A stretch of DNA of 64,000 nt from Paragonimus skrjabini miyazakii. Taxonomy: Eukaryota; Platyhelminthes; Trematoda; Plagiorchiida; Troglotrematidae. The notes below the pieces were generated by a model, which worked only from the letters and a program-made list of their open reading frames with translations, had not been told where the DNA came from and searched no databases. The position numbers and the translations under genes were made by a program. The DNA lies in contig JTDE01021160.1 of assembly GCA_014338405.1 (NCBI GenBank), positions 105,415 through 169,414 of the forward strand, given 5' to 3'. Each line of letters opens with the position of its first letter. The first letter of the stretch is position 1. Positions 46,641-58,017 of the stretch are shown here, in pieces.

Positions 46641-47960
46641 AACTGAGCACGAGATGGCTCTGTAATAACGGTTAGAGTTATTGATTATTTCAAATCGATC
46701 TACTTCACCTAAATGGTTCGTTATTTGCTTTCTCTATCGGGCGCATAGGATGTTAACACCCACCCGTACCTTGCCATTTTTATCTGTGGTGCACAGCACG
46801 TATACTGCTTTTTATCGTTTCATGTTCGTTGTCTACATAACTCATATTTTGCCACTGAGGCATTTTCATTTTTGGTCCGAACAGACAACAAAGACAATAT
46901 GGCCTAACATGAGTATGCTAGCCAGTATGATTCGTTTAGGAATGAAAGGCTTTTGTGCTGCAATCCTTGTTATTATGACATCACTTTACATCCGGAAAAG
47001 GTTTGTCTAGATGGCATCACATGATTGGGGGTCAAATCAGACCAATTATGAGAGTGAACTATTCTTTGGTTTCAGGCACTGAGGCAAGGCGATCCGGATA
47101 AGGATGCCACCGGTCAATGAAAACCAGCTTAACAAAACAAATGGTCAAATTGCACTAAAGATATTTGCAAAACCAAGTGACATTAAACTGAACACAAACG
47201 ACCAACGATCAAACAGTCAGTATCTCTCAGATAAGTTTTTCGTGTATTCCAACTGCTCCCTATTTATTTCGATCGTTGGCATTATTGACAATGTTTGACT
47301 GCATGTCTTCGAACTCTTGTTTGTTCGACTATCTAAAATTACACAAATTTCCGATCGCCTACTCGTTGGTTGATCGTGCTTTACTTTTCGTCACGGTTTG
47401 CCTACAGCTCATTCACCCGGTTTACTTGCAGTATATGTCGTTGTTCACTAGTCGGTTTTCTCTTTTAACTATTGTGGATAACAGGCACGGTTCTAGAAGT
47501 AGAAATTTTCTACTCCTCTACAAACGGTTGTCTTATTGTACTATCACTGTGAGCACTGTCTATGTTTTAATGACAAGAAAATTATGAGTGCTTGTCAAAA
47601 AATATGCCAGACCAGTTTGCCAGGAGTATCCAACATTCATCTGCACCTATGATATTAGCAACTAACGAATACCCAGAAAATATGCTTTTTTGTATATCTC
47701 AGTTTAATCCTTCAGCATGGCTGCAGTGGGCAACTATAAGAGGAAAAGATATCGAGTAAAGCTAGTCTATATTTATATGAAGGGGCATACTGAAGCAGTG
47801 AAATTGATTACGGTTGAACGATTAAAACCTTAACATAACTGTTACATATTATTCCCACAAAAGTCTTTAACTGACAAATTCTCTGAAAGTGATTGATGTT
47901 TAATTAATAATCGTGTAATGGAAGGAACGGCTGGACTCTTGTTGTTATACAATGTCGTAA
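46641..47960. other. hydrophobic open frames, no firm gene
   Basis: Plus frames at 46,681-47,010 (109 codons, with segments like FYRFMFVVYITHILPL and GFCAAILVIMTSLYI) and 47,276-47,587 (103 codons, RALLFVTVCLQLIHPVYLQY) resemble membrane segments. The acceptor between them (TTCTTTGGTTTCAG, 47,076) cannot join them in frame without a stop. They may be fragments of a multi-span protein or chance readings of T-rich DNA. Confidence 0.2.
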
Positions 47961-48104
47961 ACAAGTATGAGCCAGAGGCCCAATAAGCCATGCACACTAC
48001 TTACACAAACGAAAACTAAATCGGCGCCAACAACACATCAGCACGCCCTGTTACACAATTCAAATCCAACCTGCGCGCATTTGCTGGTTTCGATCGCACG
48101 TTAC
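47961..48104 (+). repeat. repeat C, copy 2 (144 bp)
   Basis: Gap-free match to 21,371-21,514 (see copy 1). It begins ACAAGTATGAGCC and ends GATCGCACGTTAC. The flanks on both sides are unrelated to those of copy 1. Confidence 0.75.
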
Positions 48105-49239
48105 ACTTGCCTACTGAGACTTTCTTGCTTGGTATTGTTTGACCCGCTCTGACTTTCATCCGCACTCGATTGTTTTGGTGAGCTAATTTCCCGGTTACTG
48201 GCAGCTATTTGTGAACTCATTCCCGGTTGCACTATTCTGAAAGTTTTCGTCTGCTTGATAAGCTCAGTTTCCGGTTAATTCACATTCAACGCAAAAAAAG
48301 CACTTTTACTGCAATTTCGTTAACGATACCGAACAAATTCCAATTCTTTTGATCGTCTTTACTGTCGTCTTTTGAACTTGGAAGATAATCCCATTTAATC
48401 TGACCGTCTGAATCTGTGTTATTGGAATTGTCGACTATGCGTTACTGAGTGGATTATTCTAAATCACCAAGAACCGTTTAGCAGTGACGAACTAATAAAC
48501 GTGAAAGGTTGGAACCAGCGAACTGTTGCAAGAGGTCGTGTTTGAAACAAACAGCTTATTGTGATGGCGTGCGGAAGTAACAGACCAAACGAAATGACGG
48601 GTTGTATCCGTTTATTTCACCAATCTTGTAGTAAGCCAAAGTTTGCGTAAAATTAATGACACTCGTTAACAGTTTACGAAAAATATCACAAAAATTTGAA
48701 ATTAGTTATGTTGTTTTATGAAGAACGTAACGCGTTTCTGTATAAGTGCACAGAGAATTACGGAAAAGAACAACTGGTGCCATGGAACGCACGCGCTAAT
48801 GAAGTGATAAAACAGGGGGAGACCTTGAGATGTGTCATTCTTGCCTTACATAAAACTGTTGTCTATTTGAAGGACCATGCGAGGTTGTGAGATAATAAAT
48901 TATGTACTTAAGTCATATAAGCTGGCTTTGTGAAAACTTGTCAATAGCGCTGCCTAGCAACTGCGACTTGCTAATCCAAGTAATCCACAGGTAACAAATA
49001 TGATCTGGTTTTTGAGTTCAGAAGCAAAAAAAACTATTCCTCTGTGTTTGTAATAAGGATGTTAATCCAAAACACTCGATTACCACTACATGAGATGTAC
49101 TCGAAAACTTAGCCACGACAGATATTCGGTTTCATTTTAATGTTATGCAGAGGAATGAATGGCCAACAAACGGATGTTCATGGTTGTTGGATAAATAATG
49201 ATGCGGGTTTTTCTTGGTCATTCGGGTAAACCGATAGTA
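48105..49239. other. unassigned sequence
   Basis: One 64-codon frame (48,696-48,890) without support. No clear reverse transcriptase coding was found upstream of the PLE piece that starts near 49,240. Confidence 0.3.
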
Positions 49240-49600
49240 ACTACATTAGTATTTAACCTGCACCACAGGAACAAGCGAAGGCGTAGATACAAAACGACAA
49301 CAAGGCGCTTGTCGGAGTGAATATGCGAACACCATCCAACTTGGCTAACGACCGGATAACAACGAAAGATTTCTAGCGCAATTTTGGCACACTTAGTTGA
49401 TACGGGTCGTAGAGTCAACCTGGATGTCGCAATAAAGTCGATCTACCTTGTCACACGTGTTCACACCAGAGGTGTGAAATGCCACATCTTGGCTGCTGCG
49501 GAGGCGATCGGAATCCGGCTGCGAAACCCTAATCTGTGGGCGCAGAAATCTTTTGTTCAAGCACTGAAGTTACCATGGCCTGCCGTCATTGGAACACTTG
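49240..49600 (+). mobile_element. Penelope-like element fragment, GIY-YIG endonuclease (piece 1)
   Basis: In one frame, with two stops, the plus strand reads VFNLHHRNK...TTTRRLSE, stop, ICEHHPTWL...SSAILAHLVDTGRRV, then AAAEAIGIRLRNPNLWAQKS and ALKLPWP. These are the consecutive landmarks of a PLE endonuclease: the cysteine-rich start, EHxPxWL, AHLxDTGH, AEAxxIR and xLPWP. The YIG core itself is lost (RRRYKT in its place). A piece of a second PLE follows on the same strand after 300 bp. Confidence 0.65.
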
Positions 49601-49899
49601 ACACGGCCCATAATCCCAAAATGACACCAGATTCGCACTGTATTAAATTCCACAAAATCTTGACTTGACAACTAATTTCATATTTATTGCGTTATATTTG
49701 GCTTGAAGATGACACACGGATAACGAGCTTGTTCGGCACGTTTTGACTTTTGATGAAATCTCCGAGTATAGTTGGATAGCTGAAACAATCCAAAGGATTT
49801 TCATCATGCGCCGTTGTTGTTCAGTTTCAAGTTACTGAGGAGCTCTCCGAGCAGAAAGACGAAGTAATAATGTAATAACCTCTAGACTGAACTGAATAC

Positions 49900-50900
49900 A
49901 GGTTCTACAAACGTCAAATGGATGAAATTTTTTGTCTGATTCCAAACAAAATTGATGCCAAGGCTGTGTCAGCTAACCTTAGTGAAGCATTTTCCAATAT
50001 AAAGTTCACCATCAAATCAGAACATCATGACAGGTCCTCATTCCCAGACGTCACATTGGTCCGTCGAGTGGATGGATCGATTCAAATATTAGGAAATAAA
50101 AACACACATGGATGGATCTTTACACATATCTTCACAGTTCTGTCCCACTAAAATAGAACAGAAATTTGGTGCGTTGCCTGGTAAACAGAGCACAAAAGAT
50201 TCACACATCGGATCTTCTCTGGGAGGGAGTAAAGCATATTCGAGATAGATTCACTGAAAATGGATGCCTCGAGAGATTCATTGATACAAATTTGTATTTC
50301 AGAACAAAGAGAGAACTCATTCAGACAGTTGAAAGAAAGCTAATATTTTATCTGTCTGTCGTGATGGATGTTTTTGTCGGCGAAATTATTAATCGCAGAC
50401 TGTCGAAAGTGATCAAGGTTGTCTAAACGGATGCAAGATTAATTATCTCATTCAACATCTGCCGGGGGCTGATGCCACGCCTCAAGGTTGGTTTGCTCCA
50501 GCTACTCTCCTTTTCTATAACTACTCTCTCACTTGTTGTTGTTAAACCGATTACGTTTAATTAAACGCAAGGCGGCTATCCAACATGTCTCGTGAACCCC
50601 TGCCGAAGTGGTTTTGCTACGGTTCGATGAGCTTTTGTTTAAGCGCAGTCGGATCCCACGTGATTGACACTTGCCATCGAATTAACTCGGACGAGGCGTT
50701 TCACATCATCTGCAAGGTTTTCCAAGTCAATTTCAGACAGTTCAGAGTGTAGTTGTCATCACCACCGGAGGCTGTCGCATCACTCCCTATGATCCATGGT
50801 TGTGTGCGTGAAGCAGTTCGTATATAACCTCCATTGGTCATCCATCACAAAACCACTCAAAACTCGCCAGGCATTAACCATCTGACGCTCTCACCTGTGA
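49900..50900 (+). mobile_element. Penelope-like element fragment, RT end plus GIY-YIG (piece 2)
   Basis: The frame 49,918-50,151 gives the palm end of the reverse transcriptase: a mutated catalytic motif (KRQMDEIFC where RYVDDIFC is usual), then ANLSEAFSNIKFTIKSEHHD and SSFPDVTLVRRVDGSIQ. The next frame (50,166-50,426) gives the thumb-like part (RCLVNRAQKIHTSD, GCLERFIDTNLYFRTKRELI, INRRLSKVIK). At 50,585-50,740 comes the endonuclease (REPLPKWF, SHVIDTCHRINSDEAFHII), then YDPWLCA and a trace of the final LPW near 50,860. Frames change several times and the catalytic Asp pair is lost, so it is dead. It shows the full PLE domain order. Confidence 0.8.
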
Positions 50901-51306
50901 TTGGCCTATGTGCCATTTCTCCACACTCACACCATCCCATCCTGTGAAGTGTGAGCGCTGTTCAAGTCATATCGTTTCAACCCTATTAACTGTTTCCCAA
51001 CGCACCTGACAATTTTTCGTGACGTCACGATAGTGATGTAAATTTCTACTAACTTTTGTCAGGATTACTAATGAGTTTGGCGCATTCAGACGGGAAACAA
51101 CATGTGATCAGTTAACCAACTAAAGAAAACTGGGTAGGTCGGAAGCACTGGCTTGTCATCTGCAGGAGTATACCTCAGAGTGGTGTGATGTAAGTCTGCA
51201 GATAGTGTTCACCACATTTTCGAATTGTTCCGGGTCTTACTGAAAAGCATGCCTACAAAATTTACTGTGTAAAGCAAACTGAACGTCTTGGTTACTTGCG
51301 AATAAG

Positions 51307-51386
51307 ATCTCACTGACTTCGGATGAGGATGAGCTGGAACTAACAGATGGAGATTCATGTCAGACACAGGAAATTAACAGATTAAA
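51307..51386 (+). CDS. candidate gene 4, internal exon (80 nt)
   Basis: Open frame encoding ISLTSDEDELELTDGDS, CQTQEINRL, acidic and protein-like, ending in phase 2 at a good donor (TTAAA/GTAAGTCC). The start after GCGAATAAG is weak, and an in-frame TGA lies 14 codons before it. Its last two bases plus the first base of the next exon make a Lys codon. Confidence 0.35.
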
Positions 51387-51426
51387 GTAAGTCCAGAAAT
51401 CTTGTTTACATCCAAGTTTGTTTTAG

Positions 51427-51451
51427 ACGATTTAAGAAGAAAAGTCGAAAG
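51427..51451 (+). CDS. candidate gene 4, 25-nt micro-exon
   Basis: Strong acceptor (CAAGTTTGTTTTAG), 25 bases, donor GAAAG/GTAGTTTC. Joined to the previous exon it gives a basic run KRFKKKSRK, ending in phase 0. Unspliced, the frame continues 37 codons, so a longer exon is possible. The change from an acidic to a basic segment suggests a nuclear or nucleic-acid-binding protein, which is only inference. Confidence 0.35.
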
Positions 51452-51580
51452 GTAGTTTCAGTTCTACAGGGAACGCCGTCTTATCTCCATTTACAACTTG
51501 GTTGTTTCTTAGCAAAGTGTATGCATCTTGATCTTGATTGCATTTATTCTATACCGGGGTATTTTTACTGTTTTTAGCAG

Positions 51581-51673
51581 CAAAGTCCCACAGGAATGCA
51601 ACTGGGATCAAATTCGGTTCCTCCTTTCATTAGTTTGTTTGACAAACATTATAGGACCCATAATCATAAGGAG
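51581..51673 (+). CDS. candidate gene 4, exon (93 nt)
   Basis: An acceptor (TTTTTACTGTTTTTAGCAG) leads into 31 codons in phase 0 (QSPTGMQLGSNSVPPFISLF, DKHYRTHNHKE) to a donor GAG/GTACGTG. A second frame over the same bases is also open and hydrophobic (FLLSLVCLTNIIGPIIIRR), so the frame choice rests on the phase of the previous exon. Confidence 0.3.
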
Positions 51674-51710
51674 GTACGTGAAATTCCTTCACTTAACACC
51701 GACCATTCAG

Positions 51711-51776
51711 ATTTCTTGTGTTTGCGCTTTCTTCACCACAGCCTGGACAACACTACGCTACAGGATAGCAGTGTAA
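51711..51776 (+). CDS. candidate gene 4, possible end after a 37-nt intron
   Basis: After a 37-nt intron (GTACGTG...CCATTCAG) phase 0 reads ISCVCAFFTTAWTTLRYRIAV and TAA. Retaining the intron instead gives a 75-codon frame (SDFLCLRFLHHSLDNTTLQD and on) to a TGA at 51,821. The same frame stays open again after that stop (YDKRFAHSEPIVNCAVEPDN). I cannot decide between splicing and a decayed gene. Confidence 0.2.
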   Translation: MSCVCAFFTTAWTTLRYRIAV

Positions 51777-51851
51777 CGAAGCCATGCCAACCAATTTATG
51801 GTTGGTTGACATTGAATCGATGACGATCGCCCACCTACTTATCATTCACAT

Positions 51852-52163
51852 ATGACAAACGGTTCGCGCACTCAGAACCGATCGTTAATTGTGCGGTGGA
51901 GCCAGACAATGTGTGCTGATTATAGCTGGTCAGGTAGACACGTCAGAATTGATTTAATCAGTACTTGTGTAAAAGGCATCACATCACCTGACTTCATTTT
52001 CACCATTTACGCACACGGTACAAAATTTCTGAAGATATCTGGATGTTCTCCAGCTTTGGAATCTCAAGTGCTTATATATGGCAACAGCAAACCAGAAACA
52101 TCCATAATCAAGTCTTTCTCGGAGCTGTTCCACACTGATTTCATGAATCACATGAAACAATAG
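51852..52163 (+). CDS. open frame near candidate gene 4, unknown
   Basis: An ATG-led plus frame of 103 codons, with a later part (GITSPDFIFTIYAHGTKFLK, SQVLIYGNSKPETS) that looks protein-like. It contains a possible donor (TGGTCAG/GTAGACACG, about 51,934). An AATAAA lies at about 52,318. It may be the 3' end of the same gene in another exon. Not recognised. Confidence 0.2.
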   Translation: MTNGSRTQNRSLIVRWSQTMCADYSWSGRHVRIDLISTCVKGITSPDFIFTIYAHGTKFLKISGCSPALESQVLIYGNSKPETSIIKSFSELFHTDFMNHMKQ

Positions 52164-55100
52164 AGGCTTAAAGAAAGTCAAGTCAAATTGTCAGTGGTAT
52201 GCAGATATCAAGCAGGCACACTATGGAAACGATACACAGCCGAAATGGTAGTCACGATTCGAAACAATTTATACAGATCAGATGACAATGCGAAAATCGC
52301 GTGCTCATTCACACATTAAATAAATCTGAACAAAGAAGTAAGATTTGTTTGCATTTGAGAAGTACACTGTCAACTTCAGCTTCATCTTCTGATACGTAAC
52401 CCACATCTCACGTGAGTCATGTGATCCAGTAGATGATAGGAAATCACTGTCTTTAAGACAAACTAGACTATACACATCCATTAACGACACTACTAGCTAT
52501 TAAAAAAAACAGCTTTTAATTTCTTTTAGAATTGTAGGTTGCTTGGAACGTTTTTGACTAACAATATCGGTTCAACATTTCCTTTTTACTTTCCTTTAAA
52601 TTAAACATTTCTAACTTTGGTAAAACTACTATACTAATTTTGATACAGTGACCTTCCGAAAATGTACCCTATAAAACAAAATGAGTTCCAACTTCAGCGT
52701 ATGATTGTGTGTCACATAATATAAATAAAAACTAAAATAACCATTAGTATTTATTATTTCTAGTGGTTCACATTGGCGATATTCGGTGTCGGCGAAAATC
52801 GGCTCATACGATTGAGGGAGCACTGTAACCTCGCCATAGTTCACATAAACTAACCTAATTGGAGCACAGCAAATAAGAGGAGCAAGACTTCTCAGAAGTG
52901 CATGTTCATATGTCGGTTCAATGTCTTACCAAGCATTCCAAGTAATCCGAAGCCAACTCTACGTAATTGTCACACACAAGAACGTTCAACACCTGATGAA
53001 CCAAAACACACTAGAAAATAACGATCTCCGAACGAGGGGAAGAGTCAGGTACCTCGACTGGCACAATGGTTTCACAAATGTAAAATGTACAGGGTTAACA
53101 AGGAGAATTAATCGATACGCAGGAAAGTCAAACCCGAAAAACCAATCACATTCTACTACTATGTGTAAGATTTTGAAGTAAGCTAAAATAGAAGTCTGAT
53201 CTAAGCTAAACAATTGAAAAGCCTTATTGCAATTTTCCACAATATTTAGCTATGGAATAAAACTGTCTAATATCTTGATATTCAAAACTGAAACAAAAAA
53301 TAAACTTTATCGTCGACATGCTCCAAGGCACTTTCCAAAAACTGACGTAAAAACACTTACAAAACGGTGATAACCAGGGAAATCATAAAATTCGACGAAC
53401 TCAAAGGAGTAAACTGCTTAATATTACCACTGTCAACAACACCATTAACCTTTTAGTTTTCAGTAAAATGTGTTAGAATTTCCAACCTTGTAAGCGCCTT
53501 AGGCTGCTAGTTAAAGTTCTGTAGAAAAATTGCATTGTGAGACAAATTTACTAGGTACCCTTGCCTATTAGTGACCAAAAACTGTGTTCACTTCTTCAGC
53601 AGTATTCCGTTGACACGTACCGATGAAGCTTATTGTAAGCATGACAACCCGTGTTTTATTCTTTCACTGTTACCGTCACGATAGACTACTGGTGTTCGTT
53701 TAATATTAACGATAAACGAAAGAAAGTAGGTTCGCTTTGAAAACATACTTTAGTCGAAATGACCATTTGGAAAGAAGGGGAGAATTGCGAAAGCAAAAGT
53801 AGCGGAAGGACTGTTCATGAACGGCGTATACGACTGGTTGTGAGTTTGTGATTAGCATAATTTGATGCACTATAAAAAACTGTAAGACTTAACAGAAGGC
53901 CTCTGTAGGAACTGTGATTCTCGAGTAGTCTTTGAGTAAGATCGTTTTTTCAACGCGGCTGGCAGTAGATATTCTTTTTGCTTCATTAGTGTATACGTTG
54001 CCTATCTGAGTTACCAAGACTGGTAGGTCGGTAGGTAGTTGTCAGTATTCATGGAATGTGCAGGGATTGAAAAAGCTATTCAAAGATTCACACTGTGATA
54101 CAGGCTTGGAGATTATTGATCGATGTATTTACATTACGTGTTGCCGCTATCTTGGTTGGTTGCTTCAGCTAACTTCTTGTTAGACAATGGTTATGGTAGA
54201 TAGACACGAACACTCACTCAGCTACGTGCAACGCATGGTCCGCGGCCCAAGCAGTGCATGTCAGACCGAAACTAGAAGCTGTACTGTACACAAGTGCTGT
54301 CCTTGTGACTCGAGCTACAGGTTCAAATAAGCATATGCTTTCTATGGGAATTCCTGTTATCATTGGGTTGTATTGATCTATCTACTGAAAAATCTTGAAT
54401 TTTACATAGATTTCCAATTGTTTTGGACAGAATTGGAGGTGTTAATCGGACAACGATGATTCCGCGGCCCAGGTAATCGGGAACACTCAGTTGTAGTTCG
54501 TGGAACAGAAACCTTGATACATGTTTGTTCAGTGACACTGTGTCTTGAAGTTTTTTTTAGTTAAGGAGAATTGAAATCGATTTGGCATGAAGACTTACCG
54601 AACCGAATTAAGAATAATTACTAGGTTTTCACTGATGACAGAAATTGCTGAGAAGCTCTAGTTCAACAACAGAAACACATACCAGGCTCTCTTTTTGCCC
54701 ACATTGGATGAAAAACAGTTGCCATCGAAAAACAAACATTATTTTTGTATAGTGTTGTTCACTATATACGTTACAAATCAATTGTGTCCAACAATCCTTT
54801 GAAATCAATAAATATCGGAGCATATATTTTTTTTAGGTATGCCGCTCGGGACTAACCTACACGATTTGCTTTTCTTGTAACAAGCAATTGTATCAATCAT
54901 CTATTAGAAACTTTGAACGACATACAGTTGCTGACTGATTCCCACGTTAGTTACATTGTCCAGCGAAATATCAACTATCGTTATATAGTTTATATAGTTT
55001 ATTCTTAAACTAACCTTTCAGTAGTTAATAGTCGTAGATTTTCTTTCCAGTTGAGTCTACCGTATGTGAAATAAGCTTTGGTAACATTTTTTCAAGTACC

Positions 55101-56499
55101 GTACAAATGTTTCACCTACTATGCTTGATGGCTGATTTGTCGGCATTGGTGGATCCATTGAGTTTGCGTCACTCACGCGGTAAAGCTGATACCACTAGTG
55201 CATATTTAATAACCTAACTGGCAAATAAACCCAAAATGTGGATAACAAATTCTGGGTTGACTTTGATGACTCGAAAGACGAAAATAAAATACCCCCAACC
55301 TAGGGTTCGAGAACGACATTGGAGACTACAGTAACTATTGTCCGGCATCTGACTGTTACAGAGATTGTCGGAAAGAAATTTAAAATCGTTGTGGATAATT
55401 ATTCCACCCGCCACGTTCTCGTCCGGACCACAATTAGACATAGCATAACGACTATCAGCACCATGAGTTTCAACCAGTAATGAGTGTCAGAGGCGTTTCA
55501 AAACTTCCCTCTTGAACCAACATATCATCGTTCTTTACTGGAACCAGTCAGCGAAGCAGTTACCACTTAAATTCAAAACAAAATATCGGAGTAATAGACC
55601 CCTTATTAGCAATCAGCAGAAGCGCTGAAGTACAGCAGGATCCGAAAAGAAAACCGGTGGTGGCAATATTATAAGAACAAATATGACATCAGTATGGTGG
55701 ACAACTTCCTAACGTTTCACACAAACTAGTGTGTTGTCGGAAAACAGAATGCTTACATCGCACTAGATGAATGGATCTGCCACTGTACATGTGTTGGAAT
55801 GGAAATTGAGAGAGATAATCTAATCGAACAACGATCTTTTTAAGTTTAACAAACAAAACTGGTCTGTACGTGCTGCAAATATTATTAAGGGAAGCAAATG
55901 TCAGAACATATGCATAAAATAATTGTAAAATCCGAAATCATGGCATCAAGCCATCGTAATATGCCATGCTTATGAAATGAATGGGAAGTATCGCAATACT
56001 GAAATCATGTCTCCAAGTGAGAAGATGTGTATGATCAAGTATCAGTTGTGCATATAATGGTGTGAGCTATTTATGTTCCTTAAGTTTGGACTCAGTAAAG
56101 GTGTGATTTATGTTTCGAAGTAAACGGTTCATTTTTGGTCACTAATTCGCAAACGTTGTTGAAATTGTGTGAACTGCTCATTACACTATATAGAATCGTA
56201 CAATAAGTTCCATCTGAAGAATTGAGTTTACAAACTCATCGAAAAATAATGACATGAATATAAGTATGTATTGGGGTTTATAAACACGAAGTCTCAACTT
56301 TCACGCTCTTTTCATTGGTCAGAGACACTTCATTCTGCAATGTAAGCTTTTATACCAAAAACAGCTTTTATACCACACAGTTACTATACCGCTATAAATC
56401 TGCTTCATATAACACGTGGTGACTACAAAACTATTTTCGGTTGTTCTTGGTTTGTCTATTGTTAAACTCGACATTGGAACATTTAAGTGAGGTAAATAA
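52164..56499. other. mostly unassigned; several weak single-exon candidates
   Basis: Protein-like frames with some splice context: 52,921-53,181 plus (86 codons, ending near a GTAAGC donor), 54,323-54,538 minus (SVPDYLGRGIIVVRLTPP) and 55,214-55,441 minus (ATG-led, SNCGPDENVAGGIIIHND). None could be linked to another exon or to a family. No repeats of families A to C. A short TATATAGTTTATATAGTTTAT repeat lies at about 54,981. Confidence 0.2.
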
Positions 56500-57665
56500 T
56501 CACGACCGAATTATCACATCTGAACACTCAACCACTTTCGCCCAAGTTGCCTGATCGTCTCGACAGAAAAAAACTGTTCTGCTAACTCCAAACGATAACC
56601 CCGCGAATTAGGATTTTCAAGACAGGTCAAAATCTCCGACTTCGTTATACCTGGTAGGCGATATTTTAGATTACTGATGACTAGTCTGAGATTTGGTGAG
56701 TTTCAAGTTGAACATCACCCAAACTTGATCGCAGTCTTCGCAATCACACAGACTTGCCAGCCAGCCTATTTCGAAAACAAGCAATGGACTGGGATTTCGC
56801 TCTAATTAGAGCTCGTTAGTAGTGCATATCCTTGCCACGGCCGGGATTTGGACTCCGGTCACACTTTCGTTATTCACATGCGAAAGTGGTTTGGCATTCA
56901 GATATGATACTTCGGTCTTGCCTATTATGAATTCAGTGGCATAGTTGTCAACACGGTTGACTTATGGAACCATGGTCGGAGTTCCAATCACGGTCATGGA
57001 AAAGATATGCACTACTGAAGAGCTCTAATGAGAACGAAGCCCGAGTCCGGTGCTTCTTTTTGAAAGAGGCTGGCCTGAAAGTCTATCTGATTCCGAAGGC
57101 TGCTAGCCATTGTGGGTGATGTTCAACTGGAAACTAGCCAACCCCCCAACTACTCACCCGTGATTTTCGTTTTCATATAAATTGAAAGTCATCCGTCAAT
57201 TATTGCAGCTGTTGCATTTACATAGGCTTTCCAGTCTTTTTTCAAACGGAAGCACTAGAAGCGAGTTTTGTGTTTGTTAGGTCTCAGTTGTGGCAAAGGC
57301 GTGCACTAATTACGAGCTGCAACAAGTGTGAAACTCGCGTCTAGTACTTCCTTTTGAAAAAGGCCAACTGGAAAGCATACGGAAATGCAACAGCTGCGAT
57401 CAATTGTGGGTGATATTCAGTCTATATGAAAATCAAAATCCCTGACTATTCATCAGTAATAAATATACCGCTCAACAAGATAATGATTTCTGTGATCTCA
57501 ACTTGGAGAGAAATCCTAATCAAGAGTTCATCGATTAGAGTTAACAGGACAGTTACTGTCTCGTACCTAGGCGATCGGGCAACCAAGGCATTATTCATAG
57601 ACGAATCTGGCTGAACATTTACATACAATGATTCAGTCTTGCCTAATTTGAAGTAAACACGTTTG
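56500..57665. mobile_element. family A composite: minus, plus, minus, plus units
   Basis: Alternating units: minus 56,500-56,875, plus 56,876-57,130, minus 57,135-57,275, plus 57,285-57,665. The first two meet at TCGTTATTCACATGCGAAAG and form a foldback. Every hammerhead here is damaged: CTAACGA with a perfect stem II in the first, CTGAAGA with GAAG in the second, unpaired stem II in the third, and ATTACGA in the fourth. Open frames at 57,426-57,614 and in the minus 57,446-57,862 frame partly read the element. Confidence 0.75.
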
Positions 57666-57691
57666 CCTGAAGACAAATGTTTTGGAATTAG

Positions 57692-57917
57692 TGAAGTGAA
57701 ATCTTTGGGTGAAAAATGGGAACGAAAAAGCAAAGCCTTCCTTGGTATATGTTTCCCGAGCGTTCTGGTTTTAAACATCCGAGACTTTGAAGAGTATGAT
57801 GTGAGACAACTCGACCGGATTTCAGAATCCGAACTGGTACTATCACAACAATCGACTGGCAAACCACGATTTTTAACTAAGAACTGGTCAAAACTAAAGC
57901 CTGAGGATGAGCCCTAA
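57692..57917 (+). CDS. candidate terminal exon, unknown product
   Basis: After an acceptor (GTTTTGGAATTAG) the frame runs 75 codons to TAA, encoding EVKSLGEKWERKSKAFLG, EEYDVRQLDRISESELVL and FLTKNWSKLKPEDEP. It is charged and protein-like, and an AATAAA follows the stop by 95 bases (58,012-58,017), as expected of a last exon. It begins in phase 2 immediately beside a family A element. A minus-strand frame overlaps it, but its composition is less convincing. Confidence 0.4.
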
Positions 57918-58011
57918 TAGATGCATATTCTGAATCTGAAATCACATTTTTCTGAACAAAAACACATCACAGGTTAATCAAACAATTAACTACTTGTAGG
58001 GCAAAAAATTG

Positions 58012-58017
58012 AATAAA
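58012..58017 (+). terminator. possible polyadenylation signal AATAAA
   Basis: AATAAA lies 95 bases after the stop of the exon ending at 57,917. The spacing is typical of a compact 3' UTR. The motif alone is weak in AT-rich DNA. Confidence 0.3.

Noticed and set aside
46681..47587. A multi-span membrane protein gene
   Set aside because: The hydrophobic frames cannot be joined through the visible splice sites without stops; T-rich DNA often gives such frames by chance.
50585..50740. A 51-codon ATG-led frame as a host gene
   Set aside because: Its residues (REPLPKWF, SHVIDTCHRINSDEAFH) align with the Penelope-type endonuclease, in the right place after the reverse transcriptase part.
52750..52860. 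Fragment of a known transposon read on the minus strand (SRFSPTPNIANVNH)
   Set aside because: It looked familiar, but I could not tie it to a named family or to another copy in the window.
57446..57862. 138-codon minus-strand open frame
   Set aside because: Its C-terminal half is translated family A sequence and the rest lies opposite a better plus-strand exon candidate.
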